Below are positions 8,951-17,271 of a stretch of DNA of 64,000 nucleotides, one piece after another (the stretch's first letter is position 1; every line of letters begins with the position of its first letter). The notes under the pieces are model-generated. The model was not told the origin of the DNA. It did not search any database and saw nothing but the letters and a program-made list of their open reading frames with translations. Position numbers and translations under genes: made by a program. This stretch comes from DASTHG01 sp035491895 (GTDB lineage Bacteria; Gemmatimonadota; Gemmatimonadetes; Gemmatimonadales; GWC2-71-9). The stretch is taken from NCBI GenBank assembly GCA_035491895.1, contig DATJJY010000091.1, forward strand, positions 62,001 to 126,000, written 5' to 3'.

Positions 8951-8977
8951 AATCTAACCTTAGTTTTCCGGGGTCAC

Positions 8978-9472
8978 ATGCGCCGCTTCCTCTGTGCCGT
9001 GTTCGCGCTCGCCTGCGGGGCCGGCAGTGCGCCGCCCCCGGCGCCCGCTACGACGGATTTTCGCGATCTCGAGCTGGCGGTCGTCCGCCTCGTGAACGCC
9101 CACCGTTCCCGTCTGCACCTGCGGGCGCTGGTCGCCGACTCAGGCCTGGCGCGCATCGCCCGCGGCCACAGCCGCGACATGGCAGAGCGTCGCGTGTCGT
9201 TCGGGCACGACGGGTTCTCCGACCGGGCGAAGGAGGCGGAGCGCCGCCTGGATTTCGCCGAGATCGCCGAGAATGTGGCGCTCAACGACTACGCCCGCGT
9301 CCGCACCGTTGCGGTCGCGATGGACGGCTGGCTGGGGAGCCGGCATCACCGGGAAAACATCGAAGGGAGTTTCAACAGAACGGGCGTGGGGATCGCCCGC
9401 TCGGGGGACGGCACCTACTACTACACGCAAATCTTCGTCGCGAAGAGCCGCTTCAGCGAGCGCCATCCGTGA
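8978..9472 (+). CDS. CAP-domain (SCP/PR1-like) secreted protein
   Basis: The 164-residue protein begins with a signal peptide (MRRFLCAVFALACGAGSA), possibly with a lipoprotein cysteine at position 13, although the lipobox is weak. The rest is a CAP domain: LVNAHRSRLHLRALVADSGL, the GHSRDMAER helix, a FGHDGF segment, an IAENVALN segment, GWLGSRHHRENI and a final YYTQIFV strand. These are the usual CAP1-CAP2 elements, including histidine and glutamate residues of the cavity. Bacterial CAP proteins are secreted and mostly of unknown function. The 3' end overlaps the convergent multicopper oxidase gene by 20 bases. Confidence 0.82.
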   Translation: MRRFLCAVFALACGAGSAPPPAPATTDFRDLELAVVRLVNAHRSRLHLRALVADSGLARIARGHSRDMAERRVSFGHDGFSDRAKEAERRLDFAEIAENVALNDYARVRTVAVAMDGWLGSRHHRENIEGSFNRTGVGIARSGDGTYYYTQIFVAKSRFSERHP

Positions 9473-10466
9473 TGGTGTAGGTCGTGTACATCCCGGCCGC
9501 CATGTGGTCGTTGACGTGGCAATGCAGCATCCAGACGCCGGGATTGCGCGCGACCATGTCGGCGACCTTCATGCTCCCCGGCAGCAGCTCGATCACGTCG
9601 ATATAGCCTTCCTCGCGGCCGTCGAGCTGCAGCTTCGCCCCGTGCCAATGCGGTGTATGCAGATCGTTCTCACTGCCCAGGGCCGTGACGTACCACCGCA
9701 CACGGTCGCCCTTTGCCATCGTCAGTCCCCGCAGATTGCCGAAGAACAGTCCGTTGATCGAGTGCTTCAGATTCATCTCCGCGTCGCGCGGCGGGGACGT
9801 GGGGCCGTTTTCGTCGAACACCATCCAGAAGGTGATGAACTCCCGCTCGACGTCGGTCGGCACGGCGGTGACGGCATTGGCCCGCGCCGGATCGGCGACG
9901 ATGATCGCCCCGACGAGCCCTTCCTCGATCTCCGTCTCGGGATGCACGTGCGAGTGGTAGAGCCAGACCTTGCTGGACAGCTCTCTGCCCTCGGGGCCGC
10001 TTTCGCGCCCCGCCAGCCAGTTGTAGGTGTAGGTCCCGCCGGGCGTCACGCTGTCGCCGCCGCCGCGCGGCGGATTGTAGAGCGCGCCCTCGTTCTCCGC
10101 GTTGTAGCGCACGCCGTGCGGGTGCATCGAGAGCGGTTGCCGGGTCGCGTTGCGGAACACGACGCGGATCGTGTCACCGGTGAGGGCGCGCAACGTCGGC
10201 CCGAGTATCCCGAGCCAGGGTGGCCGTGCGGTAGGCGTTGAGAAGGTCGAGTCGGTGTAGCCGACGTAGTGCAGCATCGGGTATACGAGCGAATCGCCCC
10301 AAGGACTTTGCGGACGCTGGCCGATGACCGAGTCGTAGCCCTCCGGCATGAAGCTCCAGCGCACCGGCTCCGCCCGCACGAAGTACGTCCTGGTGCGCGC
10401 GCGATAGGGCGCTACGCCACAGGCGAGCGCCAACAGCACGCACGCGACGAGCAGACTCGTCCTCAT
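9453..10466 (-). CDS. multicopper oxidase, exported lipoprotein
   Basis: The 337-residue protein has four copper-ligand blocks in the order of the cupredoxin oxidase family: HPHG, YHSHVHPE, HTPHWHG and LHCHVNDHMAAGM. Together these supply the type 1, 2 and 3 copper sites, so laccase- or ferroxidase-like activity is expected. The start at 10464-10466 gives MRTSLLVACVLLALACG, a signal with a lipobox-like cysteine. A GTG six codons upstream is an alternative. It is shorter than three-domain laccases (about 500 residues), and resembles two-domain or ceruloplasmin-like forms. The electron donor is unknown. Confidence 0.87.
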   Translation of the reverse strand: MRTSLLVACVLLALACGVAPYRARTRTYFVRAEPVRWSFMPEGYDSVIGQRPQSPWGDSLVYPMLHYVGYTDSTFSTPTARPPWLGILGPTLRALTGDTIRVVFRNATRQPLSMHPHGVRYNAENEGALYNPPRGGGDSVTPGGTYTYNWLAGRESGPEGRELSSKVWLYHSHVHPETEIEEGLVGAIIVADPARANAVTAVPTDVEREFITFWMVFDENGPTSPPRDAEMNLKHSINGLFFGNLRGLTMAKGDRVRWYVTALGSENDLHTPHWHGAKLQLDGREEGYIDVIELLPGSMKVADMVARNPGVWMLHCHVNDHMAAGMYTTYTITDGAR

Positions 10467-10497
10467 GCCCGTCCCAAGACGCACCCGCCGATCCGGA

Positions 10498-11076
10498 TCA
10501 AAGGCGGGTGGCTATGGCTTCGTCGGGAGCCTCGCGCGGATACGGCACGCCGTACCGCTCGGCGGGGAGGTGGTATTTCTCCCACTCGCTTCGGAAGGCG
10601 AAGGGGTCGAGACCTACGGCGCGATCGACCGCCAGTATCCCGTCGAGGTGATCGATTTCGTGCTGCATCAGCTCGGCCATCGGTCCTTCACACTGCAGCG
10701 TGTGAGGGCGACCCTTCAAGTCTTCGTACGCCACGGTCACCTGCATCGCGCGCGTGACGCGCACCAGGAGGTCGGGGAAGGAGAAGCAGTCGTCCCACAC
10801 CAGAAAGTCCTTGGGTCCGACGTCGGTGATCTCGGGATTCACCATGACGAGGCGTTGCTTCGCCCCGTCGATGTCCACCACGACGACGCGCACCGGCGCC
10901 CCGATCTGCGGTGCCGACAGGGCGCGTCCCATGGCGAACTTCTGCTTCGCTTCCTTGAGTGTGTCGCGCAGATCGTCGGCCACGAGCCGGACCGCCGCGG
11001 AGGAAGGCTTCTCCACGCGCTGGCAGCGCTGACGCAGGATCGGGTCGCCGAGCAGGCGAATGCGGCGAACAGCCAT
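10498..11076 (-). CDS. def: peptide deformylase, divergent motifs
   Basis: Peptide deformylase removes the formyl group from nascent proteins. The 192-residue protein has the metal motif HEIDH (H139, E140, H143) and a cysteine ligand, C97. Two of the three classic motifs deviate: the first reads GRALSAPQ (residues 50-57) instead of GxGxAAxQ, keeping the glutamine, and the second reads DDCFS instead of EGCLS. The C-terminal extension after residue 150 includes WEKYHLPAERYG. It may be the housekeeping enzyme of this lineage or a specialised paralogue. The start ATG at 11074-11076 puts the family N-terminus IRLLGDPILR at the right distance. Confidence 0.83.
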   Translation of the reverse strand: MAVRRIRLLGDPILRQRCQRVEKPSSAAVRLVADDLRDTLKEAKQKFAMGRALSAPQIGAPVRVVVVDIDGAKQRLVMVNPEITDVGPKDFLVWDDCFSFPDLLVRVTRAMQVTVAYEDLKGRPHTLQCEGPMAELMQHEIDHLDGILAVDRAVGLDPFAFRSEWEKYHLPAERYGVPYPREAPDEAIATRL

Positions 11077-11214
11077 AGGGGGCCCTAATACTGGCGTTTT
11101 CCGCCGGAGGCGCAACAGGGAAAGCGTGTCTCCGACGTAACCATTTGCGGAATCATGAAATAGCGTTTCTCCATATACCCCCGAGCGCCGCGGCGGTTTG
11201 CTCCACCGACTCCC

Positions 11215-11226
11215 AGGGTATACCCT
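11215..11226. promoter_or_regulatory. 12-bp perfect palindrome in front of the MobA-like gene
   Basis: AGGGTATACCCT is a perfect 12-bp palindrome 9 bases upstream of the nucleotidyltransferase start. It overlaps the place where a -10 element would lie (TATACC or TACCCT), with TTGCTC upstream as a weak -35. It could be a repressor site or chance symmetry in a promoter. Confidence 0.35.
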
Positions 11227-11235
11227 AGTCGCCCC

Positions 11236-11847
11236 ATGCCTCTCGCCGGTGTGATTCTCGCGGGTGGCCGCTCGACCCGGATGGCCACGCCTAAGGCCCT
11301 GCTCGATTTCCGTGGCGAGCCGTTCGTCCTGCGCCTGCTCGAAGCGTTCGAAGCGCTCGATCTCAAGACGCGCGTCGTCGTGGTGGGTCCCGGAGCCCAC
11401 GAGACCCGGGAGGCGATCGCCGCGCACCCCTGCCTGGTCGTGGAGAACCCCGATCCCGACTCGGGCCCAATCGGCTCGCTGCGGCGTGCACTCGAGGCGC
11501 TCGAGGCGATTCATCCCCCCGCAGTTTTGGTGTGGCCGGTCGACCTTCCCCACGTTCACGTCGCGACGGCGGAGCGGCTCGTCGAGGCGTATCGGCGCGG
11601 GCACGCCACGATCACGCTGCCCACGTTCGCGGGTCGCCGGGGCCATCCGGTAATTTGGGATCAATCGCTGTTCGCCGAGCTGCGCCGCAGCGAGGCAGCC
11701 GAACGGGAAGGCGCCCGCGCCGTGCTGCACGCGCACGCGAGCGAGGTCGAGGCGGTTCCCGTCGACGATCCGGCGGTGACGGACTACATCAACACACCCG
11801 CCGACTACGAGCGTCTGATCCGCGAGATCAATCGCGATGCCTATTAG
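11236..11847 (+). CDS. MobA/MocA-like nucleotidyltransferase
   Basis: The 203-residue protein starts with GVILAGGRSTRMATPKALL, the nucleotide-binding loop of the MobA/MocA/IspD-type NTP transferases, and has a PVDLPH motif for metal and product binding. MobA and MocA attach GMP or CMP to molybdopterin. No molybdenum-cofactor gene is nearby, so the acceptor is uncertain and a sugar-phosphate acceptor is possible. Its length is that of MobA or MocA. The next gene starts three bases after its stop, so the two are probably cotranscribed. Confidence 0.75.
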   Translation: MPLAGVILAGGRSTRMATPKALLDFRGEPFVLRLLEAFEALDLKTRVVVVGPGAHETREAIAAHPCLVVENPDPDSGPIGSLRRALEALEAIHPPAVLVWPVDLPHVHVATAERLVEAYRRGHATITLPTFAGRRGHPVIWDQSLFAELRRSEAAEREGARAVLHAHASEVEAVPVDDPAVTDYINTPADYERLIREINRDAY

Positions 11848-11850
11848 AGA

Positions 11851-12567
11851 ATGATTCGCATATTGCCGCCGAGCCTGCCGGAGGGTCCTGGCATCGTCCA
11901 GCGGCTGGCACGCAGCCTTCCCGACCTCGGACTCGGGGCGCTGTTTTTGGCCGCCTGGCTCAATCTGCTGGGACTGGGCGCACGCTTCGGTATCGATCTG
12001 ATGCTGCTGATCGAAATCGAGGGGACGATTCTCCTCGTGACCCTGTTCTCGGCGGCGATGGCCGACGCGGTGGTGAAGGACAAGGGGTTCGAGAAGGTGA
12101 AGAGTTTCATGGTTCTGCTGCTGCTCTGCATCGTTCCACCGATCCTGATGGTCGTGTACTGGCGTGTTTGGTGGCCGGTCGGCGCATACGGGGGCCTGCT
12201 CTGGAATCGACTGCGCGCAGTATCGGCGGGGCCCGAGAGTACGAAGCGCCTACGGATGCCGCTGCGCGAGCTGTTGCTCTTCGCCCTTGCCACCTTCGCC
12301 AGCATGTGGCTTGCCGTGCCCGCGCTGGGGTCGGAAGCCGCTCACTTCCGCATCGCCGATTTCCCCGGGTGGTGTCACGTCCCGGAGTATTTCATCCCTG
12401 AAGACCTGCGCGAAGGGGAGAGTGTGATCTCGTGGTGCGCCGAGCCACACCGGGCACTCGCGTCGGGGACTTTCTACTATTTGCTGACCGGCCTGTGGAC
12501 TATCTCGCGCGGTCCCTATCGCCTGTCGTTCTGGTGGGGGTGGATCAAACGACAGCCGGAGGATTAG
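11851..12567 (+). CDS. integral membrane protein of unknown function
   Basis: I do not recognise a family for this 238-residue protein. It has four probable membrane segments (about residues 26-46, 50-70, 86-108 and 138-158), with charged KDKGFEKVK between the second and third. A C-terminal part of about 75 residues contains two cysteines (in GWCHVPEY and ISWCAEPH) that could form a disulfide outside the membrane, and ends with an aromatic-rich WGWIKRQ tail. It follows the nucleotidyltransferase by three bases. Its stop overlaps that of the convergent glucoamylase-like gene in TTAG. Confidence 0.7.
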   Translation: MIRILPPSLPEGPGIVQRLARSLPDLGLGALFLAAWLNLLGLGARFGIDLMLLIEIEGTILLVTLFSAAMADAVVKDKGFEKVKSFMVLLLLCIVPPILMVVYWRVWWPVGAYGGLLWNRLRAVSAGPESTKRLRMPLRELLLFALATFASMWLAVPALGSEAAHFRIADFPGWCHVPEYFIPEDLREGESVISWCAEPHRALASGTFYYLLTGLWTISRGPYRLSFWWGWIKRQPED

Positions 12568-14003
12568 CGGCGGAGCGGCGCCTGGTCGAGCCAGCCGCCG
12601 CGGAAGCCGGCGCGGCGCAGCCCCCGGATGATGTAGGGGCTCTTCCGCATGTATTTCCACACGAGATCGGTCCGGTAGTTGGCCAGCATTCCGAGAATCG
12701 GGCCCTGGTCGATGCCGAGATAGTCGATGTCGAACCAGCCTTTGCCGGGAACCACCTGCCCCTGCGTTGCCTTTCCGCTGACCTGGAAGGTCGGGTTGAA
12801 AGCGTCGACGAAGCCGTACGACCCGAACAGCGGGTCGCCGTAGCGCTCACGCATCGTGACGAGAGCGGGAATGGCGATCTCGGGTGCGAACGGGATCGAG
12901 CCACCGGCGGCGGTGGGGGCGATGGTGCCGTCGTCGCGCACTTCGTTGAACGACGCGCCGCGCGCCGAGTACGTGAAGAACTGCCGGGCCGCGCCATTCA
13001 CCGTGACCGTGGCATCGACGGGCCCATCGCTCGCAGTGAGTCCCCAGACGTCGCCGTCGTAGCCCGTCCAGTGAGCGGGGTCCGCGATCGCATAGGATCG
13101 CTGTGCCAGCGTCGCGCGGCGCGTGTTCTCGAAATAGTCGATGCCGTGCGCGCGCATGAAATCGTCTTGAATGCCACGGAAGTCAATCCACAGATGCGAG
13201 TACTGGTGGCCGAAGAGCGGCGCGAAGCCGATCTGCGGTTGTCCGTAATAGGTCCCCCACGGGTACGTCGCAGCCCACGCGGCCCATGCGGTGGAATCGA
13301 TGGGGTGGCTCGGCGAGCCGAGCGCCAGGACGTAGATGAGCATCGCCTCGTTGAAACCGTGCCAGTCGGATGGGATGTACCCGTTCTCCGGAGTCCACCC
13401 CATGCTCACGAGCGGTGAATTGTGCACCGACCACTGCCAGTCGACCCTGAAGTAGAGAGAGTCGGCGGTGGCGCGGATCGCGGTTTCGGTCGAGTCGGAG
13501 CCGTTGAAGTACTCGCGGCAGAAGAGCACGCCACCGAGGAGCAGCGCCGTATCGATCGTCGACAGCTCGACCTGCTGGAAGCGAGCGCCGCCCGGCATCT
13601 CGAGGAAGTGATAGAAGAAGCCCTTGTATCCGGTGATCCCCGTTGTTGCCGCTCCCTGTGGTGCCTGCCAGAACCAGCGCAGCGTCGTGAGGGTGCGGGC
13701 GGCTGCATCGGCGCGCGTGATGTAGCCGCGCTCCACTCCGACTGGATAGGCGGTGAGGGCGAAGCCGACCGCGGCGATGCTCGAGAAAGACGGCGTCGGC
13801 CAGCGATCGGGAGTCAATCCGGTCTGGGGATCGGTACGCTCCCAGAAAAACGCGAAGGTGCGCTGTTCCAGAGTATCGAGAAACGCTTGCGCGCGCGGCG
13901 AGGACGGGTCGACACTCGGCATCTGGGCGTCGATGCCGCAGGCGCAGAGCGCGAGCGACAGAAGACCGAGGATGGCGCGCCAGCGATGGGAGACCATGGA
14001 CAT
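12564..14003 (-). CDS. glucoamylase-like (COG5368 / glycoamylase fold) lipoprotein
   Basis: The 479-residue protein begins with a lipoprotein signal (MSMVSHRWRAILGLLSLALC then ACG; the lipobox is LCAC) and continues with the alpha/alpha-barrel glycoamylase-like domain: DTLEQRTFAFFWERTDPQTGL, SIAAVGFALTAYPVG, TGYKGFFYHFLEM and SHLWIDFRGIQDDFMR. This family is implicated in hydrolysis of beta-glucans or other glycans at the cell surface; the substrate is not known here. The frame is open 40 codons further upstream, but the signal peptide decides the start. A second ATG two codons on is an alternative. Confidence 0.85.
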   Translation of the reverse strand: MSMVSHRWRAILGLLSLALCACGIDAQMPSVDPSSPRAQAFLDTLEQRTFAFFWERTDPQTGLTPDRWPTPSFSSIAAVGFALTAYPVGVERGYITRADAAARTLTTLRWFWQAPQGAATTGITGYKGFFYHFLEMPGGARFQQVELSTIDTALLLGGVLFCREYFNGSDSTETAIRATADSLYFRVDWQWSVHNSPLVSMGWTPENGYIPSDWHGFNEAMLIYVLALGSPSHPIDSTAWAAWAATYPWGTYYGQPQIGFAPLFGHQYSHLWIDFRGIQDDFMRAHGIDYFENTRRATLAQRSYAIADPAHWTGYDGDVWGLTASDGPVDATVTVNGAARQFFTYSARGASFNEVRDDGTIAPTAAGGSIPFAPEIAIPALVTMRERYGDPLFGSYGFVDAFNPTFQVSGKATQGQVVPGKGWFDIDYLGIDQGPILGMLANYRTDLVWKYMRKSPYIIRGLRRAGFRGGWLDQAPLRR

Positions 14004-14027
14004 CAAGATACGTGCTGTGAGGAGAAG

Positions 14028-14060
14028 CCCGGGGGGGCGCCAGGCTCGGCGCCCCCCGGG
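14028..14060 (-). terminator. strong GC hairpin after the TonB-receptor gene
   Basis: An inverted repeat pairs GGGGGGCGCC with GGCGCCCCCC over 10 bp around a 6-base loop, and three more C-G pairs form if one G is bulged. It starts 9 bases beyond the receptor stop on the minus strand. No T-run follows, so it is at best a non-canonical terminator or a 3' stabiliser. Confidence 0.5.
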
Positions 14061-14068
14061 GAAGAATG

Positions 14069-17029
14069 TCAGAAGTTGTACTCCAGGCCTACTTGGAGCC
14101 GGCGCGCGTCGCTGACGACGCAAGTCGGTTGGCCGAAATCCGTGGCGGTCCGGTCACCGGTGTTGTAGCAACCGAAATTGTTGTGGTTGAGTGCATTGAA
14201 GAGGTCCGCCGTCACCCCGAGTGAGCTCCGGCCGAAGTTGGGAAAGTCCTTCCGGAACCGGAGGTCGAGATTCTCGTACGGGAAGGTGCCCGGCACGGTG
14301 AATCCACCGCGCTGATACTGATTCCCGGCCGTTCCAACTCCACAGAACCTCCCCGGACAGCCAACGTCCTGACGGACCTTGCCCCCGAGCGTGAGCAAGC
14401 CGCTGAACTGAATGCCGAAGAGATACGGCACATCCGTGGTCCAATTCGCCACAATGCGCAGCTTCTCGTCGTTGGTCGGGTGTTTCGGGATGTTCTGCGT
14501 GTTGGGGAACGAGAATTCGTCGCCCAGGTTGTCTACGCCTTCCACTGAGCGCATCGCGTACGTCAGGGCGAGCCCGGCACCCCAGCCGAAGTTTGGACTC
14601 GAGCGGTGGTACTGACGGTCGACCTGGAGGGTGAACGCGTCGTACCAGGTTTTCCCATCGTTGGTCGAGTAGATGAAGTTGCTGAATCCGTGGGCCGCCA
14701 GGTTGAAGCTCGTGCAGCACGAGCCGTTCGGGTTGAGGCCGAAGTTGGCCCAGTTGAGCGTCAGCTGGTCTACGCCACGCACGCCGGCGTACGTCCCGGT
14801 GACGAGCACGTTGCCGAACAGGTGGCGGATCCCGAGGTTCCACTGACGCGATTTCGGCACTTTCGCCTTGCTGTCGATCAGCCACGCTTCCGGCGCGCCC
14901 GAGGTGTGCACGAGGGCGTCCAGCGTCGCCTTGTCCGCCGTCAGATACGAGTTGTTCCACAGGACCTCGCCCGGCTTCGGCGTAGAATCGGGATCCGCGA
15001 ACTGGATGTTGAAGGTCGGGTGGGTGAGCTTGAGCGTTTCGTCCACTGAGACGTCGAAGATCGAGCGGTCGTAGTAAATCCCGAAGCCCCCGAACACCGT
15101 CGTCTTGTTCTCGTCGTCCAGCGCGTACGAGAACCCGAGCCGCGGCTGGAACGCGCCGTAGAACGGTTTGCGGCTGTTGCCGGTGCTGATGTACCGGCTC
15201 AGGTCGAGCGGCGTCGGCAGCGAGTCGTTATAGCGCGTGAGCGTGTCGACCACCGTCTGCGGCGTTACGTAGCCGGTGTTCGTCATGTTCGTCTCGAAGT
15301 CCCAGCGGACGCCGAGGTTGAACGTAAGGCGAGGCGTGGGGCTCCAGTCGTCCTGGAGGTAGGCACCGATCTCGTTATTGGATTTGTTGAGCGTCGCGTC
15401 GCCGGTTCCGTAGATCAGCTGGTAGGGCGTGCGATACAGGAACGCGAGGGTGTCGGTGTTGCGAACGAGCGTGTCGCGATAGTAGAAGCGCGGCGTCTCG
15501 TCGTTCCCCTTGACGACATCGTACGTCACGAAGTCGAAGCTGGCGCCAGCCTTGAACACATGCTGGCCGGCGCCCTGGAATCCAGAGTAGGTCAGATCGT
15601 CGCGGAAACCGAGGCGCTTCTGGGTGAAGTTCTGCGTGCTGAAGTTGCTGCCGATCACGTGGTCTGCGTTGCCGTACTGGAAGATTCGGGCCGGCAACCC
15701 CGGTGTATCGGGACCGGGATTCCGCTGGAACCGCGAGTAATCGACTTTCGCCTCGTTGAGCCAGGCACCAGAGAATCGGTTGTATCGCAACTGGCCCACG
15801 GCCACGTTCTGCGCGAAGTCAACCGCTTCCTGAAACGCGCACATCGCGCCGGGACAGTTGTTCGACCCGAAGTCCCGCACGTCGCTCTCGATCCGGTCCG
15901 AAATGCTGAACTCCAGCGACGAATTGGGTGTCGCGGCGTAGTTCAGCTTGCCGAACAGCATCGTCTCGCGGAACGGTGATGTGAAGTTGCCGTTGTACTG
16001 GGCGAGATTCACGCTGTCGAGGGCCGGGAAACCCGCTGGCGGCGTGAACGTCACGAGGTTCGTGCGATTCTGGTAGTTCCCCTCGTACGATCCAAAGAAG
16101 AACAGGCGGTCCCGCTGAATCGGCCCGCCGATACTGAAGCTCGCAAGGGAGCGCGTGTAATCGGGCTTCTGAAAGCCGGTCGTGGCGCGCTGGAACGTGT
16201 CCAGGGCAACGAGATCCTTGTTCTGGTAGCCGAAGAGAGCACTCCCGGTCCACACGTTGGTTCCGGACTTGGTCGTCGCCGTGATGATCGCGCTCGAAGA
16301 CTTCTGGTATTCAGCCTTGAAGTTCTGCGAGATGACCCGGTACTCTTGAATCGCGCTGCGCGGGAACGGGTTGCCGCGACTGGCATCCTGCCCCGTCACG
16401 CCATTCGCCGTCAGGTCGTTCTTGAGGCTCGTGCCGTCGATGAAGACGTTGACGGCGCTCGCGCTCTGGCCTCCAGCCGAGAACGTGCGGCTCGTCCCGC
16501 CAACGCGGTCTTCGGTGACCGTGACGCCAGGTGCCAGCGCCGCCAGATCGAGGAAGTTCCGGCTCGGCGTGGGTAGTCGATCGATCTGCTGCGTGGTGAC
16601 GTTGGTCGCGACTTCCGAGGTCCGCGTCTCGAGCGCCGGCGCGGCTCCCTGGACGGTCACTCCGGCGACTGCCACCGCCCCTGCCTGGAGTGTGAAGTCC
16701 TGGAGGATCGTCGATCCGACTTGGACGGTCAGGCGCAGCGCCTGTGGCGAATGGCCGATGTGCCGCGCGGTGAGATCGTATACCGCCGGGGCCAGGCCCG
16801 GCAGCACGTACGCGCCTTCGGCATTCGAGGTGGCCGTGCGCACGATCCCGGTCCCGGGGTTCCTGGCCTGCACTTCCGCGTCCGCGATCGGCGCGCCGCT
16901 GGCCTCTCTGACGTACCCGCGGATCGTGCCGGTCGTGGTCTGCGCGGCAGCGCGGCCCGCTGCCAGGATGAGGAACCCGCCGATGGCGAGCACTCCTCCC
17001 AGCCACCGATTTCTGTTGAGAATGGGCAT
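14069..17029 (-). CDS. TonB-dependent outer-membrane receptor with carboxypeptidase-like regulatory domain (Oar-like)
   Basis: The 986-residue protein has a signal peptide ending in GRAAAQ, then a carboxypeptidase regulatory-like beta-sandwich (about residues 33-115: GTIRGYVREASGAPIADAEV, then SNAEGAYVLPGLAP), a plug domain (about 125-240, with DRLPTPSRNFLDLAALAPGV) and a large beta-barrel ending in an aromatic residue, YNF. This layout is that of Oar and related receptors used for import of peptides, glycans or metal complexes. The neighbouring glucoamylase-like lipoprotein suggests a glycan. A strong GGAGGG ribosome-binding site precedes the ATG. It is divergent from sufR across an AT-rich region. 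Confidence 0.88.
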   Translation of the reverse strand: MPILNRNRWLGGVLAIGGFLILAAGRAAAQTTTGTIRGYVREASGAPIADAEVQARNPGTGIVRTATSNAEGAYVLPGLAPAVYDLTARHIGHSPQALRLTVQVGSTILQDFTLQAGAVAVAGVTVQGAAPALETRTSEVATNVTTQQIDRLPTPSRNFLDLAALAPGVTVTEDRVGGTSRTFSAGGQSASAVNVFIDGTSLKNDLTANGVTGQDASRGNPFPRSAIQEYRVISQNFKAEYQKSSSAIITATTKSGTNVWTGSALFGYQNKDLVALDTFQRATTGFQKPDYTRSLASFSIGGPIQRDRLFFFGSYEGNYQNRTNLVTFTPPAGFPALDSVNLAQYNGNFTSPFRETMLFGKLNYAATPNSSLEFSISDRIESDVRDFGSNNCPGAMCAFQEAVDFAQNVAVGQLRYNRFSGAWLNEAKVDYSRFQRNPGPDTPGLPARIFQYGNADHVIGSNFSTQNFTQKRLGFRDDLTYSGFQGAGQHVFKAGASFDFVTYDVVKGNDETPRFYYRDTLVRNTDTLAFLYRTPYQLIYGTGDATLNKSNNEIGAYLQDDWSPTPRLTFNLGVRWDFETNMTNTGYVTPQTVVDTLTRYNDSLPTPLDLSRYISTGNSRKPFYGAFQPRLGFSYALDDENKTTVFGGFGIYYDRSIFDVSVDETLKLTHPTFNIQFADPDSTPKPGEVLWNNSYLTADKATLDALVHTSGAPEAWLIDSKAKVPKSRQWNLGIRHLFGNVLVTGTYAGVRGVDQLTLNWANFGLNPNGSCCTSFNLAAHGFSNFIYSTNDGKTWYDAFTLQVDRQYHRSSPNFGWGAGLALTYAMRSVEGVDNLGDEFSFPNTQNIPKHPTNDEKLRIVANWTTDVPYLFGIQFSGLLTLGGKVRQDVGCPGRFCGVGTAGNQYQRGGFTVPGTFPYENLDLRFRKDFPNFGRSSLGVTADLFNALNHNNFGCYNTGDRTATDFGQPTCVVSDARRLQVGLEYNF

Positions 17030-17129
17030 ACTGCTTCTCCCTCCGAAAGTGAAAAGCGACGGCTATGACAAGGCAGGCTAGGTGCTACACGAGCGCCACA
17101 CAACGGGGTTTGCAGTCAGCGTTTAGCTT

Positions 17130-17149
17130 TGTTGGACGCTGTTGGACGC
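17130..17149. repeat. tandem 10-bp direct repeat upstream of sufR
   Basis: The decamer TGTTGGACGC occurs twice in immediate succession in the divergent region between the TonB receptor and sufR. Direct repeats of one helical turn can be regulator sites; nothing else supports that here. Confidence 0.4.
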
Positions 17150-17185
17150 GCTTTGGCCTAGGTATCGCAACTCTCTTGGTGTAAT

Positions 17186-17212
17186 AATCTGTGATATAAT
17201 GAGTTATAGATT
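17186..17212. promoter_or_regulatory. AT-rich imperfect palindrome with a consensus -10 hexamer, between TonB receptor and sufR
   Basis: AATCTGTGA and TTATAGATT form an imperfect inverted repeat around a 9-base centre, and the interval contains a consensus TATAAT at 17195-17200. It sits in the most AT-rich stretch of the region. It could be a SufR operator, a divergent promoter, or both; the pairing has mismatches, so this is tentative. Confidence 0.35.
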
Positions 17213-17236
17213 CACCAAAATAATCTTTGATTTAGT

Positions 17237-17265
17237 TTGACAACTCCTGTCTCTGCCCGTACGAT
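17237..17265 (+). promoter_or_regulatory. sigma70-type promoter of the suf operon
   Basis: TTGACA at 17237-17242 and TACGAT at 17260-17265 are separated by 17 bases, a near-consensus housekeeping promoter. The expected transcription start, 7 bases after the -10, coincides with the A of the sufR ATG at 17272, so the mRNA would be leaderless. Confidence 0.7.
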
Positions 17266-17271
17266 TCCAGC

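Noticed and set aside
14004..14068. Small gene or RNA between glucoamylase-like and TonB genes
   Set aside because: Only the GC hairpin is there; 65 bases are too few and no promoter is seen.
17172..17200. Second sufR promoter using TATAAT at 17195-17200
   Set aside because: The -10 is perfect, but no -35 is found at 16-18 bases; it is kept only as part of the palindrome feature.
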